Shown: positions 41,733-48,628 of the stretch, piece by piece
Position numbering within the stretch: the first letter of the stretch is position 1
Layout of the letters: each line of letters opens with the position of its first letter
IMG/VR virus record: IMGVR_UViG_3300046463_000548
Span: 89,707 to 153,706 of that record
Source: a virus
DNA length: 64,000 bases
Reading direction: 5' to 3' (one strand)
Notes under the pieces: generated by a model
Database searches by the model: none
Seen by the model: only the letters and a program-made list of their open reading frames with translations
Told to the model about the DNA's origin: nothing
Position numbers and translations under genes: made by a program

Positions 41733-41805
41733 CGAGGTGTAGGGGATTCGAACCCCTGACATGCGGATAGACAATCCGCTGCTCTACCAACTGAGCTAAC
41801 ACCCC
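41733..41805 (-). tRNA. tRNA-Asp(GUC)
   Basis: Acceptor GGGGTGT/ACACCTC, D arm GCTC-AGTTGGTA-GAGC, anticodon loop TTGTCTA in stem GCGGA/TCCGC, T arm AGGGG-TTCGAAT-CCCCT, G73 and CC. Confidence 0.9.
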
Positions 41806-41821
41806 TTTACTGATTGAAACT

Positions 41822-41982
41822 CGAAGGTCGGGCAGGATTCGAACCTGCGGACGGTATGGGAAAGTCGGACCTTCGACACCGATAGCCTGATCAGGAGCAA
41901 CCGCCTACGCGTTGATGCTCTGGTCAGACAGTCCCAACCCGTTCTTGTCTCGGTCACCATTAAGCCACTCTGGCACCGACCC
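41822..41982 (-). tRNA. tRNA-like gene with long insertion and extended variable region
   Basis: Acceptor GGGTCGG/CCGACCT, a D arm GCCA-GAGTGGCTTAA-TGGT and a normal T arm GCAGG-TTCGAAT-CCTGC are clear. ACCGA (41954-41950) and TCGGT (41882-41878) could be the anticodon stem, but 67 bases lie between them. A 29-base variable region follows, and most of it can also pair with part of the insertion. I cannot assign an anticodon. It may be an intron-bearing tRNA or a tRNA-like RNA. Confidence 0.5.
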
Positions 41983-41991
41983 TCACAACTC

Positions 41992-42249
41992 TTAAGCTCC
42001 GTGCGGCGTCAGCCTTACATGCCCGTCGTCGCTAAGTACTGCCCGCCACTGATCACCACCGTGAGACTTTGGCGTTCGCATGATGTAGTGAACAGCATCA
42101 CGTGTCCGGTACCCGCTGAGGATGTGTACAGGAGGGTCCCAGCGCGCTTCGTTATCTCGCATTTCCGACACGGTCAGCGCCCGTGGCCAGGGCCAACTCT
42201 GCGGTTGCGTGACACCAAAGCCGAATATCGAAGACACCTCAACTTGCAC
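41992..42249 (-). CDS. Hypothetical protein
   Basis: An 85-residue protein starting at a GTG (42249) with AGGTGA upstream: MQVEVSSIFGFGVTQPQSW. Lies between tRNA-Tyr and the tRNA-like gene. Function unknown. Confidence 0.55.
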   Translation of the reverse strand: MQVEVSSIFGFGVTQPQSWPWPRALTVSEMRDNEARWDPPVHILSGYRTRDAVHYIMRTPKSHGGDQWRAVLSDDGHVRLTPHGA

Positions 42250-42273
42250 GGATCACCTCGTCAAAACGTTTAG

Positions 42274-42358
42274 TGGTGGGTGCGGAAGGATTCGAACCTT
42301 CGAAGGCAGAGCCGCCGGATTTACAGTCCAGCCCGTTTGACCGCTTCGGTACACACCC
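42274..42358 (-). tRNA. tRNA-Tyr(GUA)
   Basis: Class II tRNA: acceptor GGGTGTG/CGCACCC, anticodon loop CTGTAAA in stem CTGGA/TCCGG, long variable arm, T arm GAAGG-TTCGAAT-CCTTC, A73 and encoded CCA. Confidence 0.9.
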
Positions 42359-42398
42359 ATTACTAAATGTTCCAATTACTACGGCCCAAAGAGTTGGG

Positions 42399-42509
42399 CA
42401 TCCCCGGGAGGACTCGAACCTCACAGCGTCCCGTAACTGCTTTCGCAGCGCGAGACACGTCGGACCGAAGTCCGCACATACAGGCTACCAATTACCTGCA
42501 TACAGGGGT
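42399..42509 (-). tRNA. tRNA-like gene with expanded anticodon region, possibly degenerate
   Basis: Acceptor ACCCCTG/CGGGGAT has one mismatch, the D arm GCAGG...CCTGT is good and the T arm (TGAGG-TTCGAGT-CCTCC) has one mismatch. Between them are two extra hairpins, CGGAC-TTCG-GTCCG and CTGC-GAAA-GCAG, and a GTCTC/GGGAC stem enclosing 19 bases. It is 11 bases before tRNA-Ser in the array. No anticodon can be assigned safely. Confidence 0.4.
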
Positions 42510-42520
42510 ACTGATACAAT

Positions 42521-42608
42521 TGGCGGAAGCGGTGAGATTCGAACTCACGGATAGTTTCCCATCGCCGGTTTTCAAGACCGGTGCCTTAAACCCCTCGGCC
42601 ACACTTCC
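42521..42608 (-). tRNA. tRNA-Ser(UGA)
   Basis: Class II tRNA: acceptor GGAAGTG/CGCTTCC, anticodon loop CTTGAAA in stem CCGGT/ACCGG, variable arm, T arm GTGAG-TTCGAAT-CTCAC, G73 and encoded CCA. A late-type motif lies 13 bases upstream. Confidence 0.92.
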
Positions 42609-42620
42609 CCTTCACTAACC

Positions 42621-42627
42621 TATTTAC
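42621..42627 (-). promoter_or_regulatory. Late-type promoter motif, tRNA-Ser and downstream tRNAs
   Basis: GTAAATA followed by GGTTAGTGAAGG on the minus strand, ending 13 bases before tRNA-Ser. It would start a unit running through the tRNA-like gene, Tyr and beyond. Confidence 0.65.
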
Positions 42628-42795
42628 TACAGCGCTTCGGTTTCCCGAAACTTTCTTTGCAAATCTTTCTGCTGTGCCCGACGCTGCTTCGACTGAACGT
42701 TGCGCCCGTGCTTTCCACGCTCGCGAAACATCATCTCTGCAATCATCGGGTTGCGCGGCTTCATCAGATTGTCCACCACGTTACCTTTTCAAATT

Positions 42796-42871
42796 GGAGG
42801 CGGTACCCAGATTCGAACTGGGGAACCAAGGATTTGCAATCCTGGACCTTAGACCACTCAGACATACCGCC
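42796..42871 (-). tRNA. tRNA-Cys(GCA)
   Basis: Acceptor GGCGGTA/TACCGCC, anticodon loop TTGCAAA, T arm CCCAG-TTCGAAT-CTGGG, T73 as expected for Cys, CC encoded. Confidence 0.88.
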
Positions 42872-42882
42872 GTATTTAAAAC

Positions 42883-42959
42883 TGGTGGGCCGTGCCTGAC
42901 TCGAACAGGCAACCAACGAATTATGAGTTCGCTGCTCTAACCGCTTGAGCTAACGGCCC
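42883..42959 (-). tRNA. tRNA-Met(CAU)
   Basis: Acceptor GGGCCGT/ACGGCCC, D arm GCTC-AAGCGGTTA-GAGC, anticodon loop CTCATAA in stem GCGAA/TTCGT, A73 and encoded CCA. An elongator Met or an Ile tRNA with modified C34 is possible; the sequence cannot tell. Confidence 0.88.
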
Positions 42960-42961
42960 AC

Positions 42962-43174
42962 TTACAGAATGAATAACAGTTCCCTGAGCTTGCCGTTCTG
43001 CTCCAGCAATACCTTGCAACCCGCGTCTCGCTGCTTCTGCAAGAAGCTCTCGGTGCTGATGGCCCTGCGTACGGCTTCTGACAGGCTGATGCTTTGCGAT
43101 TCCGCTAGATACTGGAGAGCGTCAGCCACGTCCGGTGCGAGGTCTGCGTTCAATCTCACTTTCTTCGTCTTCAT
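42962..43174 (-). CDS. Ribbon-helix-helix (Arc/CopG-like) DNA-binding protein
   Basis: A 70-residue protein with an N-terminal strand KKVRLNADLAPDVADALQYL and a second helix SISLSEAVRRAISTESFL, the ribbon-helix-helix layout. Such proteins act as repressors. It ends two bases before the tRNA-Met gene. Confidence 0.65.
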   Translation of the reverse strand: MKTKKVRLNADLAPDVADALQYLAESQSISLSEAVRRAISTESFLQKQRDAGCKVLLEQNGKLRELLFIL

Positions 43175-43304
43175 TTTCTGCCCCGATTCGGTGTTGTAAC
43201 TGAGGCGATTTTACGGAGCAGTGAAGCGACTGTGTGATCGGTGTTCTACTAGGAGTACCGCAGAGCAGGTAAGTCTTTGATTCTACAAGTAGCACCTGCA
43301 ACAT

Positions 43305-43910
43305 CTATTGCGGTTCGAACGTGAACTTTTCCAGGAACTCTGAAACCGGACGCGACCATATGGCACCAGCTTCGTCACGGTACACGACAGTCGGAACGAA
43401 ATCCGGCTTTGTCGAGCGTTCGTTCGACACGATGAGAACTTCGTATTCGTTGCCAGTCTTCAGGTGCGTCCACTTGCGGCCTGCTCGCAGATTTTCAGGA
43501 ATCGGCGCGGGGGCACGGACTGCAGCCACGTTTACGACTTCCGCGCCTTGCACAAACGTGGTCGTAAATTCCACGCAGTCACGGGTTGCGACGAGTCCGA
43601 TTTTGCCATCGTCAACGTTCAAGCCTTTGGTGAAGCGTGCAGCGATGTCCTGAAGCTCAGCCTCGGTCGGGGTCCACGAGTCGTTGCCTGCCGTGATGTG
43701 AAGCAGCGTGCGTACTTTGTCTGTCATGTTCGATCCTTCGTTCAGTCCTTTCTTGTAGGACTGGAAAATTGCGTCTGCTAGGCATGGAACATCCCAAGGA
43801 CGCTTGTTGATAAACAAGGAGGCGATTGAGTTGGCTTCGCTCATGCACCACGCGGGGATTCCGTGAAACGTTCCGTCATCTCTGGCGTTGAAACCTTCGG
43901 GCATCGTCAT
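43305..43910 (-). CDS. Protein with a portal-like segment and a DUF1653-like C-terminal domain
   Basis: A 201-residue protein. Residues 66-112 (LHITAGNDSWTPTEAELQDI, then IGLVATRDCVEF) clearly resemble the portal segment HLTAGDDNWTPTGEELQALV...GGWISTRNSVQ. Residues about 140-201 (WTHLKTGNEYEVLIVSN, VVYRDEAGAIWSRPVSEFLE) look like a DUF1653 beta domain and match the N-terminus of the protein at 23876-24976. An in-frame ATG at 43727 has AAGGATC upstream, so a shorter form lacking the first 61 residues may also be made. Confidence 0.7.
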   Translation of the reverse strand: MTMPEGFNARDDGTFHGIPAWCMSEANSIASLFINKRPWDVPCLADAIFQSYKKGLNEGSNMTDKVRTLLHITAGNDSWTPTEAELQDIAARFTKGLNVDDGKIGLVATRDCVEFTTTFVQGAEVVNVAAVRAPAPIPENLRAGRKWTHLKTGNEYEVLIVSNERSTKPDFVPTVVYRDEAGAIWSRPVSEFLEKFTFEPQ

Positions 43911-44089
43911 AGATCAAGAAATGTTTTGTAGAAGGACTCGAACTGCTTTTCGCATTCGATGATTGCCATCTGCTCAGCGTCCGGCCGTCCCTTCAATAGT
44001 TTGCGTCTGCGCCGGATGTCCTCGAAGTCCAGAAGCATAGACTTGTAGAATTCCGGATCGAAGAAATCACGGTTGGATATCAGCACCAT
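43907..44089 (-). CDS. Small hypothetical protein
   Basis: A 60-residue basic helical protein, MVLISNRDFFDPEFYKSML, with ATGA coupling downstream. Function unknown. Confidence 0.6.
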   Translation of the reverse strand: MVLISNRDFFDPEFYKSMLLDFEDIRRRRKLLKGRPDAEQMAIIECEKQFESFYKTFLDL

Positions 44090-44361
44090 ACGACTTTGTT
44101 TTCGCGCACGAAGTAGTGCGAGTTGCACGGCATCTGGAAATTGCCGATAGAAGGGGAGAGCGTCACCTTGCCGTCGATGTTCGTCATGGACCAGCCGGTG
44201 TACGGATTGTGAATCGGCGTGACCGTCTGTTGGTTACACCAGCCACACGCACACAGGTGGATTGCTACCCCGTATTTCTCGGATATGTACAGCTTGCCTT
44301 GTTCGAGTTCGGAGTCGATAAGCTCAACGAAAACAGGCTCCAGTTCAAACAGCTTGGTCAT
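44080..44361 (-). CDS. DUF6527-like protein
   Basis: A 93-residue protein with LYISEKYGVAIHLCACGWCN, VTLSPSIGNFQMPCNSHYFV and a closing NKVVWC. The CxC-x2-C site and SHYFV match a small zinc-type family (DUF6527) found beside bacterial and phage genes of unknown role. Confidence 0.65.
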   Translation of the reverse strand: MTKLFELEPVFVELIDSELEQGKLYISEKYGVAIHLCACGWCNQQTVTPIHNPYTGWSMTNIDGKVTLSPSIGNFQMPCNSHYFVRENKVVWC

Positions 44362-44381
44362 TCGTGCCTCACAGAATGAAA

Positions 44382-44412
44382 CAGGCTGCTACCTGTTGAG
44401 GGCAGCAGCCTG
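44382..44412 (-). terminator. Hairpin, probable terminator
   Basis: CAGGCTGCT/AGCAGCCTG on the minus strand followed by TTTCATTC, right after the gene ending at 44416. The T-run is short, so confidence is moderate. Confidence 0.5.
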
Positions 44413-44415
44413 CGT

Positions 44416-44688
44416 TCAAAAGTCCGGATAGACTCCGGTATCCAGAAACTCATGCCAGCGGTTGTATGCGCGGTTAGCCAGTTCATCCGAGTCGGACACC
44501 TCGTCAAAGTACGCGCGTTCGTCAAACGATTCTTCGCTGCGTTCGATGCGAGTGAGTAACCGTTCTTCTATCTTACGAACGAACCGGCGTTCGCGCTGCC
44601 GATGCTTTGGGCTGGGTCCACAGCACGGGCAGTGGTAGCCGCCCGGACCGTAACTGATGAGTTTGTGGTGATAGCCTTTTGCTTTCAT
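44416..44688 (-). CDS. Small zinc-type protein
   Basis: A 90-residue basic protein from the ATG at 44688 with GGAGG upstream. HCPCCGP near residue 19 gives a partial zinc site; the rest is charged helix (RKIEERLLTRIERSEESF). Function unknown. Confidence 0.65.
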   Translation of the reverse strand: MKAKGYHHKLISYGPGGYHCPCCGPSPKHRQRERRFVRKIEERLLTRIERSEESFDERAYFDEVSDSDELANRAYNRWHEFLDTGVYPDF

Positions 44689-44754
44689 GATTGCCTCCAT
44701 TAGATGATCTAATGTCGCTTCATGATCGCCTCCTTAAAAGTCGTTACTCTTCAG

Positions 44755-44761
44755 TATTTAG
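44755..44761 (-). promoter_or_regulatory. Late-type promoter motif (variant CTAAATA)
   Basis: CTAAATA followed by CTGAAGAGTAAC on the minus strand, upstream of the gene at 44688; the stop codon of the previous gene (GAC TAA) is inside the motif. Confidence 0.45.
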
Positions 44762-44973
44762 TCTCTAGTCCGATACTCATCTGGGTACAGAGCAGACATC
44801 GCCACCACGGAACAGTACGAAGCGCACCGCTCATCCGCTAGGCCCAGGTTCATTGCGTCGGCTATCAACAGTAACGCCCTGCGTGTGCGCGTAGGCGCAT
44901 GCGGTTCATTCGTTACTGACTTCACCAAGTCCACGCACTTCGCCTGTATAGCTGCGTCGGTACTCCAGACCAT
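44758..44973 (-). CDS. Small hypothetical protein
   Basis: A 71-residue helical protein starting MVWSTDAAIQAKCVDLVKSV, rich in Ala. Its stop is embedded in the next promoter motif. Function unknown. Confidence 0.6.
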   Translation of the reverse strand: MVWSTDAAIQAKCVDLVKSVTNEPHAPTRTRRALLLIADAMNLGLADERCASYCSVVAMSALYPDEYRTRD

Positions 44974-44976
44974 AGC

Positions 44977-45195
44977 TCAACTCCTGTAGAAACCCATGTC
45001 GATGAAATCAGAGTTGTTCAGGCCAAAGTACTCGAACTCTGCGTACGCCTTGTCTGAAATCTTCACGGGCTGGCCATTTGCGCCCAGCCATTCGATGTCT
45101 TTGAGTTCGTGCTTGTTCACAGAACGCAGGAACTTGCGCGCGTTGAGCACGTCCTGAACGTTGATCTTGACCTTTTCCTTGGGTTTCTGTGCCAT
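44977..45195 (-). CDS. Small hypothetical protein
   Basis: A 72-residue protein, MAQKPKEKVKINVQDVLNAR, lying just after tRNA-Pro. No family recognised. Confidence 0.6.
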   Translation of the reverse strand: MAQKPKEKVKINVQDVLNARKFLRSVNKHELKDIEWLGANGQPVKISDKAYAEFEYFGLNNSDFIDMGFYRS

Positions 45196-45213
45196 GCTTC
45201 TCTCTTGTATGTG

Positions 45214-45290
45214 TGGTCGGAGATACAGGATTCGAACCTGTGACCCCTTGATCCCAAATCAAGTGCGCTACCAGACTGCGCTAATCTCCG
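45214..45290 (-). tRNA. tRNA-Pro(UGG)
   Basis: Acceptor CGGAGAT/ATCTCCG with C1-G72 and A73, D arm GCGC-AGTCTGGTA-GCGC, anticodon loop TTTGGGA in stem CTTGA/TCAAG, encoded CCA. This standard gene makes the insertion-bearing Pro gene at 40861 redundant. Confidence 0.92.
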
Positions 45291-45304
45291 AATGAACGCC
45301 CACT

Positions 45305-45419
45305 CCCCTGAATTTGCAGCAGGGGGCTAGACGCTCGGATGTTTCACCGAACGCAACTACCGCGATGTTTCACCAGGCGCGGTGTTCCTGGATGACCTGA
45401 AAGTCGGACAATCAGGTCA
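45305..45419 (-). ncRNA. Candidate structured RNA with four hairpins between tRNA-Gly and tRNA-Pro
   Basis: Minus strand order: TGACCTGA/TCAGGTCA (perfect 8 bp, 11-base loop), CCGCG/CGCGG, CGTTCGG/CCGAGCG and CCCCTG/CAGGGG. The second and third loops both contain GGTGAAACAT, and GATGTTTCACC (plus strand) is an exact 11-bp direct repeat at 45338-45348 and 45364-45374. No open reading frame is convincing. A phage small RNA or leader is likely. Confidence 0.5.
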
Positions 45420-45426
45420 CGGGGAT

Positions 45427-45501
45427 GGAGCAGGATACCGGGCTCGAACCGGTGACCGACAGCTTGGAAGGCTGCGACTCTACCAACTGAGTTAATCCTG
45501 C
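45427..45501 (-). tRNA. tRNA-Gly(UCC)
   Basis: Acceptor GCAGGAT/ATCCTGC, anticodon loop CTTCCAA in stem GCAGC/GCTGT, T arm ACCGG-TTCGAGC-CCGGT, T73, CC encoded. Confidence 0.9.
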
Positions 45502-45507
45502 GTTACC

Positions 45508-45702
45508 TTAGAGACGTCGCGCTTTGAGCGCGGCTTGCAGCAATGACCTACGTGACTGCCAGAAGCGGCGCTGCGTAGCTTCCGATAGATAAGAAGCGCC
45601 TTGGCCCATCTCATAGTTCATCGCGTAGTCGGCCGCTTCCTGCGCTGCGGCCTTCAGTTCTTCGTCTGACATCGCGTCGATGTTCAGTGGTCTGGTGTCC
45701 AT
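45508..45702 (-). CDS. Small hypothetical protein
   Basis: A 64-residue helical protein from the ATG at 45702 (MDTRPLNIDAMSDEELKAA), with AAGGG upstream. A start at 45804 would overlap the previous gene. It ends six bases before tRNA-Gly. Confidence 0.6.
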   Translation of the reverse strand: MDTRPLNIDAMSDEELKAAAQEAADYAMNYEMGQGASYLSEATQRRFWQSRRSLLQAALKARRL

Positions 45703-45950
45703 CTGGTTAAACCCTTGGCTACTAGATAAGGGACCGACGACACATGTCGGTACGTGCGTTTGCTGCGTTTGGCCATTTCCCACACGCATTCCATACCCGC
45801 ACACACCGCGTGCAACTTCAGCGCCTCGTCACGCAACATAAATACATGATCGCGATTGTGGAAATGGCGCTCGCACACGTGGCACCGATCCTTGGTGAAC
45901 GCGGGCGGAAACTTCCGGTTGAACAGAAACGTACGGATGAACTTGATCAT
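45684..45950 (-). CDS. Small zinc-type protein
   Basis: An 88-residue basic protein with CHVCERHFHNRDH near residue 23 and a later Cys; a possible zinc finger. It lies 14 bases after tRNA-Thr. Function unknown. Confidence 0.6.
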   Translation of the reverse strand: MIKFIRTFLFNRKFPPAFTKDRCHVCERHFHNRDHVFMLRDEALKLHAVCAGMECVWEMAKRSKRTYRHVSSVPYLVAKGLTRWTPDH

Positions 45951-45963
45951 TGCGTGTTCCGTG

Positions 45964-46041
45964 TGGTGCCCCGTGACGGATTCGAACCGCCAACCATCGC
46001 ATTACAAGTGCGCTGCTCTACCAGTTAAGAGCTAACGGGGC
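45964..46041 (-). tRNA. tRNA-Thr(UGU)
   Basis: Acceptor GCCCCGT/ACGGGGC, anticodon loop CTTGTAA in stem GCGCA/TGCGA, T arm GGCGG-TTCGAAT-CCGTC, A73, encoded CCA. Confidence 0.9.
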
Positions 46042-46068
46042 ATCAGACTCACATCTCAGCGAGTCCTT

Positions 46069-46326
46069 TTAAATTGCGGCCAGTGCGTCGAACTTGCGCT
46101 TACGGTTCTGGAAGTCAACTTGGATCACGTTGCTTGGAGGCGGGATGATCCCGTCGTCCTTCATGGCTGTGATGATCTTCCGATGAAGTTCCTCAGCCTT
46201 CTTGGTAACCAGGGAGCCAGCATTCGAACTGGTGAGGAACGCGGGTCCCCATCGGTGCTCAGAACGAAGCGTGTCGCCGTTTCGTTCAACGTATTCAAAC
46301 GAGATGATGAAGTTACCGTCGATCAC
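46069..46326 (-). CDS. Small hypothetical protein
   Basis: An 85-residue protein starting MIDGNFIISFEYVERNGDTL: a beta-rich N-terminus then helix. It ends in FQNRKRKFDALAAI. Function unknown. Confidence 0.6.
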   Translation of the reverse strand: MIDGNFIISFEYVERNGDTLRSEHRWGPAFLTSSNAGSLVTKKAEELHRKIITAMKDDGIIPPPSNVIQVDFQNRKRKFDALAAI

Positions 46327-46347
46327 GCTTTGTCCTATACCAGAAAG

Positions 46348-47085
46348 TTAGTTTGCCAGGTTGTCCACGTCGCCACCGGACACTACCGACGAGTACGCGC
46401 AGTCCATGCTCGTCGCACCCGCAGCCGTAGCTACGAAGTAGTTGGCCGTTGACGCATTCAGCGCTGATTTCGCGAAGCCTCGCGAGCGAAGCGACGACGG
46501 ATCGAACTGCACTGTGTTGCCCGTCTTCACGCCCAGGTTCTTCGTGAAAAGATCAAGCTGCCCACGCGGGCCCATGACCGTCACAGTCCAGCGGCCGGTT
46601 GCGTTCAGTTCTTCGATCATGGACTTCAGTTTCGAAGCCGTGTAGCGACGTGACACGTTCTCGTCGCCGTCCGTGAAGATTTGCAGCAGGAACTGTGCGC
46701 TCGCGTCGGCACCCTCGAAATTACGCGACAGTTCGAGCGCGTAGCCGATAGCGTCATACAGAGCAGTCATGCCGCGTGGAGCGTAATTCGAGCGATGGAG
46801 GCGCGTGGCGCGGTCAGGCGTCGATTCCTTGTACTCTGCCTTCACCTTATCCGCGTCCGAGAACGTGATGAGGGTGGCGGTCGTCTTTGCGACGCCTTCC
46901 TTCTGCTGGGACAGGATGTCGAGATTTTCGTTGAAGGCACCAATCGTGATGTCGATACCGGTGTCCATGGAACTGGATTTGTCCAGCACCTGAATCACGT
47001 GCACGATCTTCGAACCGACAGCCTGCGCTTTCTTCGCCTGCAACGTTTGCAGGATTTGTTCTTCTTCGGGGGTCAAGCCTGACAT
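46348..47085 (-). CDS. VWA-domain protein (DKSSSM MIDAS site)
   Basis: A 245-residue protein made almost only of a VWA domain: VIQVLDKSSSMDTG (MIDAS Asp-x-Ser-x-Ser) near residue 32, TLITFSDADKVKAEY, then PRGMTALYDAIGYAL (the MIDAS Thr region) and QIFTDGDENVS. Has its own late-type promoter and good expression signals. Unlike the VWA protein at 17169, it has no extra domain. Partner unknown. Confidence 0.8.
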   Translation of the reverse strand: MSGLTPEEEQILQTLQAKKAQAVGSKIVHVIQVLDKSSSMDTGIDITIGAFNENLDILSQQKEGVAKTTATLITFSDADKVKAEYKESTPDRATRLHRSNYAPRGMTALYDAIGYALELSRNFEGADASAQFLLQIFTDGDENVSRRYTASKLKSMIEELNATGRWTVTVMGPRGQLDLFTKNLGVKTGNTVQFDPSSLRSRGFAKSALNASTANYFVATAAGATSMDCAYSSVVSGGDVDNLAN

Positions 47086-47116
47086 GCGTTTCTCCGTTCT
47101 GTTAAGTTTCCGGGTC

Positions 47117-47386
47117 TTACACTTGGCTATTTACTAGACCCTGAGCCAATTCGTGAAAGTTAATTCTCACGACCTCTCGAAAGTTGTAGGACGTGGTTGA
47201 GAGCGCGACGAAGCAGCGTAGGGCGCTCGCCGCTGACCCGGGGACTGTGAAGCGTGGATCGTTGGACCAGCGCTGCAGGGTCCGCTGACTCACGCCCAAG
47301 AGCGACGCGACTTCACGCTTTGTCAGATTCAGATGCTTGACGATCAGGTGCATCTCCGCACCCGTCATTTCCATGCTGCTGCTCAT
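47117..47386 (-). CDS. Helix-turn-helix DNA-binding protein
   Basis: An 89-residue protein with NLTKREVASLLGVSQRTLQR near residue 20, a Cro/Xre-type helix-turn-helix followed by WSNDPRFTVP. GGGAG precedes the ATG. A likely transcription regulator. Its coding region runs through the motif at 47128-47134 and stops just after. Confidence 0.7.
   Translation of the reverse strand: MSSSMEMTGAEMHLIVKHLNLTKREVASLLGVSQRTLQRWSNDPRFTVPGSAASALRCFVALSTTSYNFREVVRINFHELAQGLVNSQV
47128..47134 (-). promoter_or_regulatory. Late-type promoter motif, VWA gene
   Basis: GTAAATA followed by GCCAAGTGTAAG on the minus strand, 43 bases before the ATG at 47085, inside the last codons of the helix-turn-helix gene. Confidence 0.65.
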
Positions 47387-47678
47387 CTAATTCTCCCAAC
47401 TGTTCTGCGTACTGCACTAACCATCTACGCTCTTCGAGAGTAAGCCTTTCACCCTTGAACCAAGCATGACGACGAGTATTGCCGCAACCAGAACATGAAC
47501 ATAGCTGAGGCGTATGTACGACCATACCCAACTGCTTAGCTTCCATCGGCTCACGCGCGACAGGAGGACCATCCACACCGGAGGGAGCGCACCAACGAGG
47601 ATAACCCCAGTAATTACGGCGATTACGCTTGAGTCGCTGCACATGATGGCGGCGTTCCGCACGATTTGAGACTCGCAT
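47313..47678 (-). CDS. Conserved small protein with CSC-x2-CGN motif
   Basis: A 121-residue basic protein with RRHHVQRLKRNRRNYWG, then LCSCSGCGNTRRHAWF and LTLEERRW. This matches a widespread small bacterial and phage family (CSC..CGN.RR...) of unknown role. It overlaps the helix-turn-helix gene by 74 bases. GGAGAAG precedes the ATG, and a strong hairpin (47692-47730) lies upstream. Confidence 0.7.
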   Translation of the reverse strand: MRVSNRAERRHHVQRLKRNRRNYWGYPRWCAPSGVDGPPVAREPMEAKQLGMVVHTPQLCSCSGCGNTRRHAWFKGERLTLEERRWLVQYAEQLGELDEQQHGNDGCGDAPDRQASESDKA

Positions 47679-47691
47679 TTTGCTTCTCCAA

Positions 47692-47730
47692 CCGTGCCCC
47701 CTGCGGTGGACCCGCAGACCCGGAGCACGG
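47692..47730 (-). other. Strong leader hairpin
   Basis: CCGTGC/GCACGG outer and CTGCGG/CCGCAG inner arms form a long stem just upstream of the ribosome site for the gene at 47678. No T-run, so it is a leader or processing structure rather than a terminator. Confidence 0.45.
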
Positions 47731-47807
47731 CGTGAAGAAAGCTCGATACTGTTTAGATGTGTTCATCTCTACTATTCCTTTTTGTGAGCGGGGTAGGCTA
47801 TCGGCAC

Positions 47808-48275
47808 TTAAATTACTGTGAAGTCGTCCTTCGACTCAAGTGCAGCGACGAGACCTTCCACGGATTCAGGAGGTACTATCTTGAGTTTGCGGAACTCCGC
47901 AAACGCCAGACGTTGAGCATTGCGGGCCGATGCCGCACGATGGTTGTAAATGTCCTCTTGGCGGCTCTTACGCAGGAGGAACGACTCCAGGGCTTCAGCC
48001 TTTGTCGGGAGTGCGTAACGCTTGCGCGCGGTCAGCAATACGAATCTCTTCTCACCGAATCCCATGGAGAGCCACACGCCTTTGGGTGTACGCTTGATCA
48101 CAGGATACGTCCGATGTACGAGTTTGTGGGTACCCACGCCTATCGGGTCATCGAACTCGTCTAGCATGGGAGCGTAGTGTTGATCGTCATAGCGATGGAA
48201 CACTTCATTAGTTTCGTTCGTGTGCTCGGTGTGGGGTGAGGCAAACGACGGAGCCTCAACAATTTTCACGCTCAT
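47808..48275 (-). CDS. Hypothetical protein
   Basis: A 155-residue protein starting MSVKIVEAPSFASPHTEHTN, with basic helices near the end (LRKSRQEDIYNHRAASARNA). Function unknown. Confidence 0.65.
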   Translation of the reverse strand: MSVKIVEAPSFASPHTEHTNETNEVFHRYDDQHYAPMLDEFDDPIGVGTHKLVHRTYPVIKRTPKGVWLSMGFGEKRFVLLTARKRYALPTKAEALESFLLRKSRQEDIYNHRAASARNAQRLAFAEFRKLKIVPPESVEGLVAALESKDDFTVI

Positions 48276-48283
48276 TTGTAGAC

Positions 48284-48610
48284 CTACCTGTCGTAGTATT
48301 GTTCTAGCGTCAGCCCGAAATATTTGCTATCTGATTCGAACCGCGAACCAACGATCACGTAGCTACCGCAAGTTTCGTCCACCGTATCAGACGAGTCGTC
48401 AAGAATCGCATCGGTCTGGAACGCGCGTAGCTTTTCAACGAACGCGCGCCAGAATTTTTCATGTGGGTAGCCGTCGCTCGATTGCAATATCTCGTCGCTG
48501 AGATTTAGTCTGCGGTTTCCCGCGTCGTCGTTTTCGAGTACGAGCGACCACTTGTTCAGGAACACGATTTCTTTGCGGGTATGACTCACCGCGTAGTAGA
48601 GAACACCCAT
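48284..48610 (-). CDS. Hypothetical protein
   Basis: A 108-residue protein from the ATG at 48610 (MGVLYYAVSHTRKEIVFLN) with GGAG upstream; a frame continuing to 48721 would run through a tRNA-like gene. Function unknown. Confidence 0.65.
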   Translation of the reverse strand: MGVLYYAVSHTRKEIVFLNKWSLVLENDDAGNRRLNLSDEILQSSDGYPHEKFWRAFVEKLRAFQTDAILDDSSDTVDETCGSYVIVGSRFESDSKYFGLTLEQYYDR

Positions 48611-48628
48611 GAATTTCTCCGGTTGAGT

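Noticed and set aside
42239-42424. Minus-strand frame across tRNA-Tyr
   Set aside because: Translation of tRNA sequence gives the usual spurious protein with SNPSAPT-like ending; not a gene.
47417-47728. 103-codon frame overlapping 47313-47678
   Set aside because: Alternative frame of a conserved basic protein; its own composition is irregular and its start lies in a hairpin.
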